6,366 nt of DNA, taken from assembly GCA_005239585.1 (NCBI GenBank), contig SBBU01000010.1:1-6366 (forward strand). The letters run 5' to 3'. A program made the position numbers and the translations under genes. The stretch comes from Planctomycetaceae bacterium. Lineage in GTDB: Bacteria > Planctomycetota > MHYJ01 > SBBU01. Positions 5,201 through 6,366 of the stretch are shown here, piece by piece. Below the pieces are notes generated by a model. The model had not been told where the DNA came from and did no database searches. It saw nothing but the letters and a program-made list of their open reading frames with translations. The number at the start of each line of letters is the position of its first letter. The stretch's first letter is position 1.

Positions 5201-6366
5201 ATTGCTATCGATTGGTTGAGCAATGGGTCTACTCTCAATGTTCATCCATTACAGGATAGAACTGCTCTGCCATTATCTATGATCAAGAGGCATAGACCAA
5301 TTGATGGTGGCGAGATTATACAGCACATTACAGACTATAAGATAGAACTGACCAGGAAGATAACAAAAGAAAAGGTAAAAAATCTCACTGATGAGGAGCA
5401 GGAAGAAGAGATCCGCAAGGCGGTCGAAAGGGCAATTGATAGTATATCAACTAAATATCCACCATTGCTAAGAACTCAAGGGATAAAGACTGATCCTCAG
5501 TGGCTATTTGATTTCTTAAAAAACCCAACCGAGATAAGACCCAATCTCTCAAGAATTCCAGATGAGATCAATATTCGTATGCCGACATTCGGATTTACAG
5601 ATGAGCAGTCGTGGAGCTTGGTCAAGTATTTCTACGATCGGGATTCTGGTTCGGAAGATCCATACCATTATAGTGCGCAAGACTATTTTAAGAGCCCGTC
5701 TGAATTGGTGATCAAGTACCTAAACGACGCTCCAAATGAGATAAAACCCTATTTGTACACTGTACATCCACAGACGTTAAAATGGGTTGCCAGTGGGCCT
5801 CGTGGACTCGTAGCTCTTCTACAGGAACCGGATGGCCGCAGAGACCTTCAAAAGTTCATGCAAGGACATCCTATATCTAAACTGGATGGCTTGAGAGGTG
5901 AGCCATCAGATGTAATTGAATATATTAAGAGAGCGCCTCCTCAAGTGGTAAGGGCTCTTCAGACGCCGCTGAACACTTTCTCAGATTCTATTAAACATTT
6001 TGAGCTGCTTTCATTTATCCAAAAGGCGCCTAAAGAGTTGCTGGAAAGAAAATCTGAGGATGTCTACATAGTCTTAAGGCAGCAGCTTGGTTATCACTTT
6101 TTTAAAGAGGCCCCTAAGGAATTCTGGGATGTAAAACCAGAGGATGTATTGAAATTCATTAAAGGAGAACAAGTTGCCATCCTGCCAGCCGTTAAAGATT
6201 ATCTTGCAAAAATTCCGAAAGAGGTAAAAGATTACACTACTAGCCCTACCTTCACAGTTCAAGATTTTACACAGCTCTTAAAAAAGATAAAGGAGATAAA
6301 ACTTCCAGAAAAGCTGTCGAACTACCTGAAAAATGCCCCTCTGAAAGTAAAAGTTTTCGCATCCAA
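2285..6366 (+). CDS. Giant membrane-anchored heptaheme c-type cytochrome with coiled-coil stalk (3' truncated)
   Basis: The frame is open for 1360 codons to the window edge, with no stop. Residues 1-33 are basic, and 34-55 form one membrane helix (signal anchor without a clear cleavage site). About 57-255 is Lys/Glu-rich predicted coiled coil, followed by a linker (ILDFFGPTLTVKQQIL). Seven CxxCH sites for covalent heme begin at C298 (CQTCH), C373 (CTVCH), C428 (CRQCH), C456 (CYACH), C592 (CMACH), C749 (CYSCH) and C901 (CRSCH). Hemes 4-7 are each followed by a Trp-containing segment and an MP pair, with likely axial Met521, Met652, Met846 and Met1099. That indicates four class-I-like modules. 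Hemes 1-3 lack this and have many nearby His (353, 366, 391, 396, 410, 416), suggesting bis-His ligation. Heme attachment requires the periplasm, so everything after the anchor should be outside. The segment after Met1099 has no heme site in the window. Inference: a respiratory electron carrier between quinol oxidation and the oxidase served by CtaB and Sco. The exact family name and partner are not recognised. Confidence 0.9.
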   Translation, partial: MAEEKVPEQKKKPLGKLKKGPLEMAEFFYNQNKLHIILFLSSTLLIVTMVMMLYQDWKREWKDYQRMFVEVERERTERDFNDADEKLKAKKPELDDIDSKIKKARDEKEKRRITLNLDGKEKQYVYDDLVKEQVKFESEHFKKKQQFEFIQADFLRIRNELQDEEAHYRLAVKNNDPKLAEIEKKYKAKHKEFEEITRARDERKVAFEEADNKMQTIQSAKLELDKEVMEFEKKKAMILKDKNDLDKKKNALKETLDVKLRNAPILDFFGPTLTVKQQILDNIQEDLNFVKVGRVDRCQTCHMGIDNPAYELDEALYKKGEYKFKDASLQKAFKDKFKSKDEVEKYTKLFMAHPRLDLFVGSTSPHKLEKMGCTVCHGGDGRETDFGNAVHFPRNHDQEERWKKQNNWFHRELWDHPMITKPFLYSSCRQCHSQEVEIKDAEPYNKGMLIYERAGCYACHKTDSYPVLDKHLTRNPDGTLDTPKRMRRPGPPLVSIHEKVSEDWAFNWILSPRSFRYSATMPHFFGQSNARSIKTADKEYKPQEVEDLVVMSMLRFIFHESQRSPPHSFKNIPEQLKPNRDRGEQLVNQVGCMACHSINEDKKFDDKEGMLYASQFAPNLAGLGDKLNTPIGRKWLFNWVLDPKHYFPQSRMPSFRLAEQDAIDIAEFLTSLKIDNKDRADKGRLKYDPKAMPDLAKKEASDLLDHLVFEQLRLNMRESEAKDELVKMKRDRGSQMRWLGQRMVQNFGCYSCHDIKGFDEIDGIGVELTGAQPIGSKFVDRLDFGLTKYDGLNYHGISFKHPITGEKIVKKVHHTRDDWVINKLADPRVYDGGLLDSKDPSELLKMPNFNFTEKEAELVATFVLSFTNSEIRGLVKNVAKPVDESSKIKNRGLRLVREFNCRSCHRLSMEEFEVEYKTFETRGDTTYETRHKVFLEALSKRESEISKNDQKRNFLKILGKDIFIENNLSDKEIAIDWLSNGSTLNVHPLQDRTALPLSMIKRHRPIDGGEIIQHITDYKIELTRKITKEKVKNLTDEEQEEEIRKAVERAIDSISTKYPPLLRTQGIKTDPQWLFDFLKNPTEIRPNLSRIPDEINIRMPTFGFTDEQSWSLVKYFYDRDSGSEDPYHYSAQDYFKSPSELVIKYLNDAPNEIKPYLYTVHPQTLKWVASGPRGLVALLQEPDGRRDLQKFMQGHPISKLDGLRGEPSDVIEYIKRAPPQVVRALQTPLNTFSDSIKHFELLSFIQKAPKELLERKSEDVYIVLRQQLGYHFFKEAPKEFWDVKPEDVLKFIKGEQVAILPAVKDYLAKIPKEVKDYTTSPTFTVQDFTQLLKKIKEIKLPEKLSNYLKNAPLKVKVFAS
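2453..3049 (+). other. Coiled-coil stalk region of the multiheme cytochrome
   Basis: Residues 57-255 are extremely rich in Lys, Glu, Asp and Arg, with spaced Leu, Ile, Phe and Val and almost no Gly or Pro. Likely breaks fall at NLDGKEKQYV (116-125) and NNDPK (174-178), which would divide it into about three helical segments. It has no Cys and joins the membrane anchor directly to the first heme module. No periodicity computation was made; the call rests on composition and rough heptad spacing. Confidence 0.7.
5693..6366 (+). repeat. Degenerate Ala-Pro helical repeats in the heme-free C-terminal tail of the cytochrome
   Basis: Residues 1137-1360 contain six copies of the pattern [YF][LIF]xx[AI]Px[EQK][VILF]: YLNDAPNEI (1145), YIKRAPPQV (1213), FIQKAPKEL (1244), FFKEAPKEF (1272), YLAKIPKEV (1306) and YLKNAPLKV (1347). 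Several are preceded by a helix-start pattern such as SPSELV, EPSDVI or LPEKLS, and KPEDVLKFIKG at 1284-1294 is a partial unit. Spacing of 28-68 residues is irregular, so this is a divergent repeat at protein level and not a DNA tandem repeat. It continues to the window edge. Function is unknown; a helical scaffold or docking surface is the simplest guess. Confidence 0.65.

Noticed and set aside
1..6366. CRISPR arrays, tRNA/rRNA genes, insertion sequences or phage genes
   Set aside because: No regularly spaced DNA repeats, cloverleaf-like segments, transposase frames or terminal inverted repeats were seen. Nearly all sequence is accounted for by the four genes.

Overview
The window carries four genes, all on the + strand, and reads as one segment of an aerobic electron-transport and cytochrome-oxidase assembly locus. 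In order they are: the 3' end of a copper-binding cupredoxin-like protein with a carboxypeptidase-regulatory-like tail (3-515); ctaB, protoheme IX farnesyltransferase, the heme O synthase (531-1424); an SCO1/SenC-type copper chaperone (1421-2086); and the 5' 4.08 kb of a very large membrane-anchored multiheme c-type cytochrome that runs off the right edge (2285-6366). The last gene is open through 1360 codons with no stop.

The first three genes are tightly packed: a 15-nt gap before ctaB, then a 4-nt ATGA overlap between ctaB and sco. They look like one transcript whose promoter lies left of the window. A 198-bp gap follows. It holds a good sigma70-like promoter (TTGACT, 17 bp, TATAGT, with an extended -10 TG) and a leader with two nested perfect inverted repeats, so the big cytochrome probably has its own regulated transcription.

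Functionally, CtaB makes heme O (precursor of heme A) and Sco delivers copper to the CuA site of oxidase subunit II. The cupredoxin has a recognisable His...Cys-x2-His-x2-Met type-1 copper ligand set. The large cytochrome has seven CxxCH sites, four of them followed by an 'MP' that looks like a class-I Met axial ligand. It could carry electrons between a quinol-oxidising complex and the oxidase. No oxidase or bc-complex subunit is inside the window, so that role is inferred.

The organism is a Gram-negative-type bacterium with moderately AT-rich DNA and a TTG start. The CtaB variant, the cupredoxin plus regulatory-like domain, and the anchor-coil-multiheme architecture recall planctomycete and deltaproteobacterial respiratory loci as I remember them, but I cannot assign a phylum from sequence alone.

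The most unusual item is the large cytochrome: a membrane anchor, about 200 residues of predicted coiled coil, seven hemes, an approximately 150-residue heme-free insertion inside the last heme module, and a heme-free C-terminal tail with a recurring aromatic-aliphatic-x-x-Ala-Pro motif.
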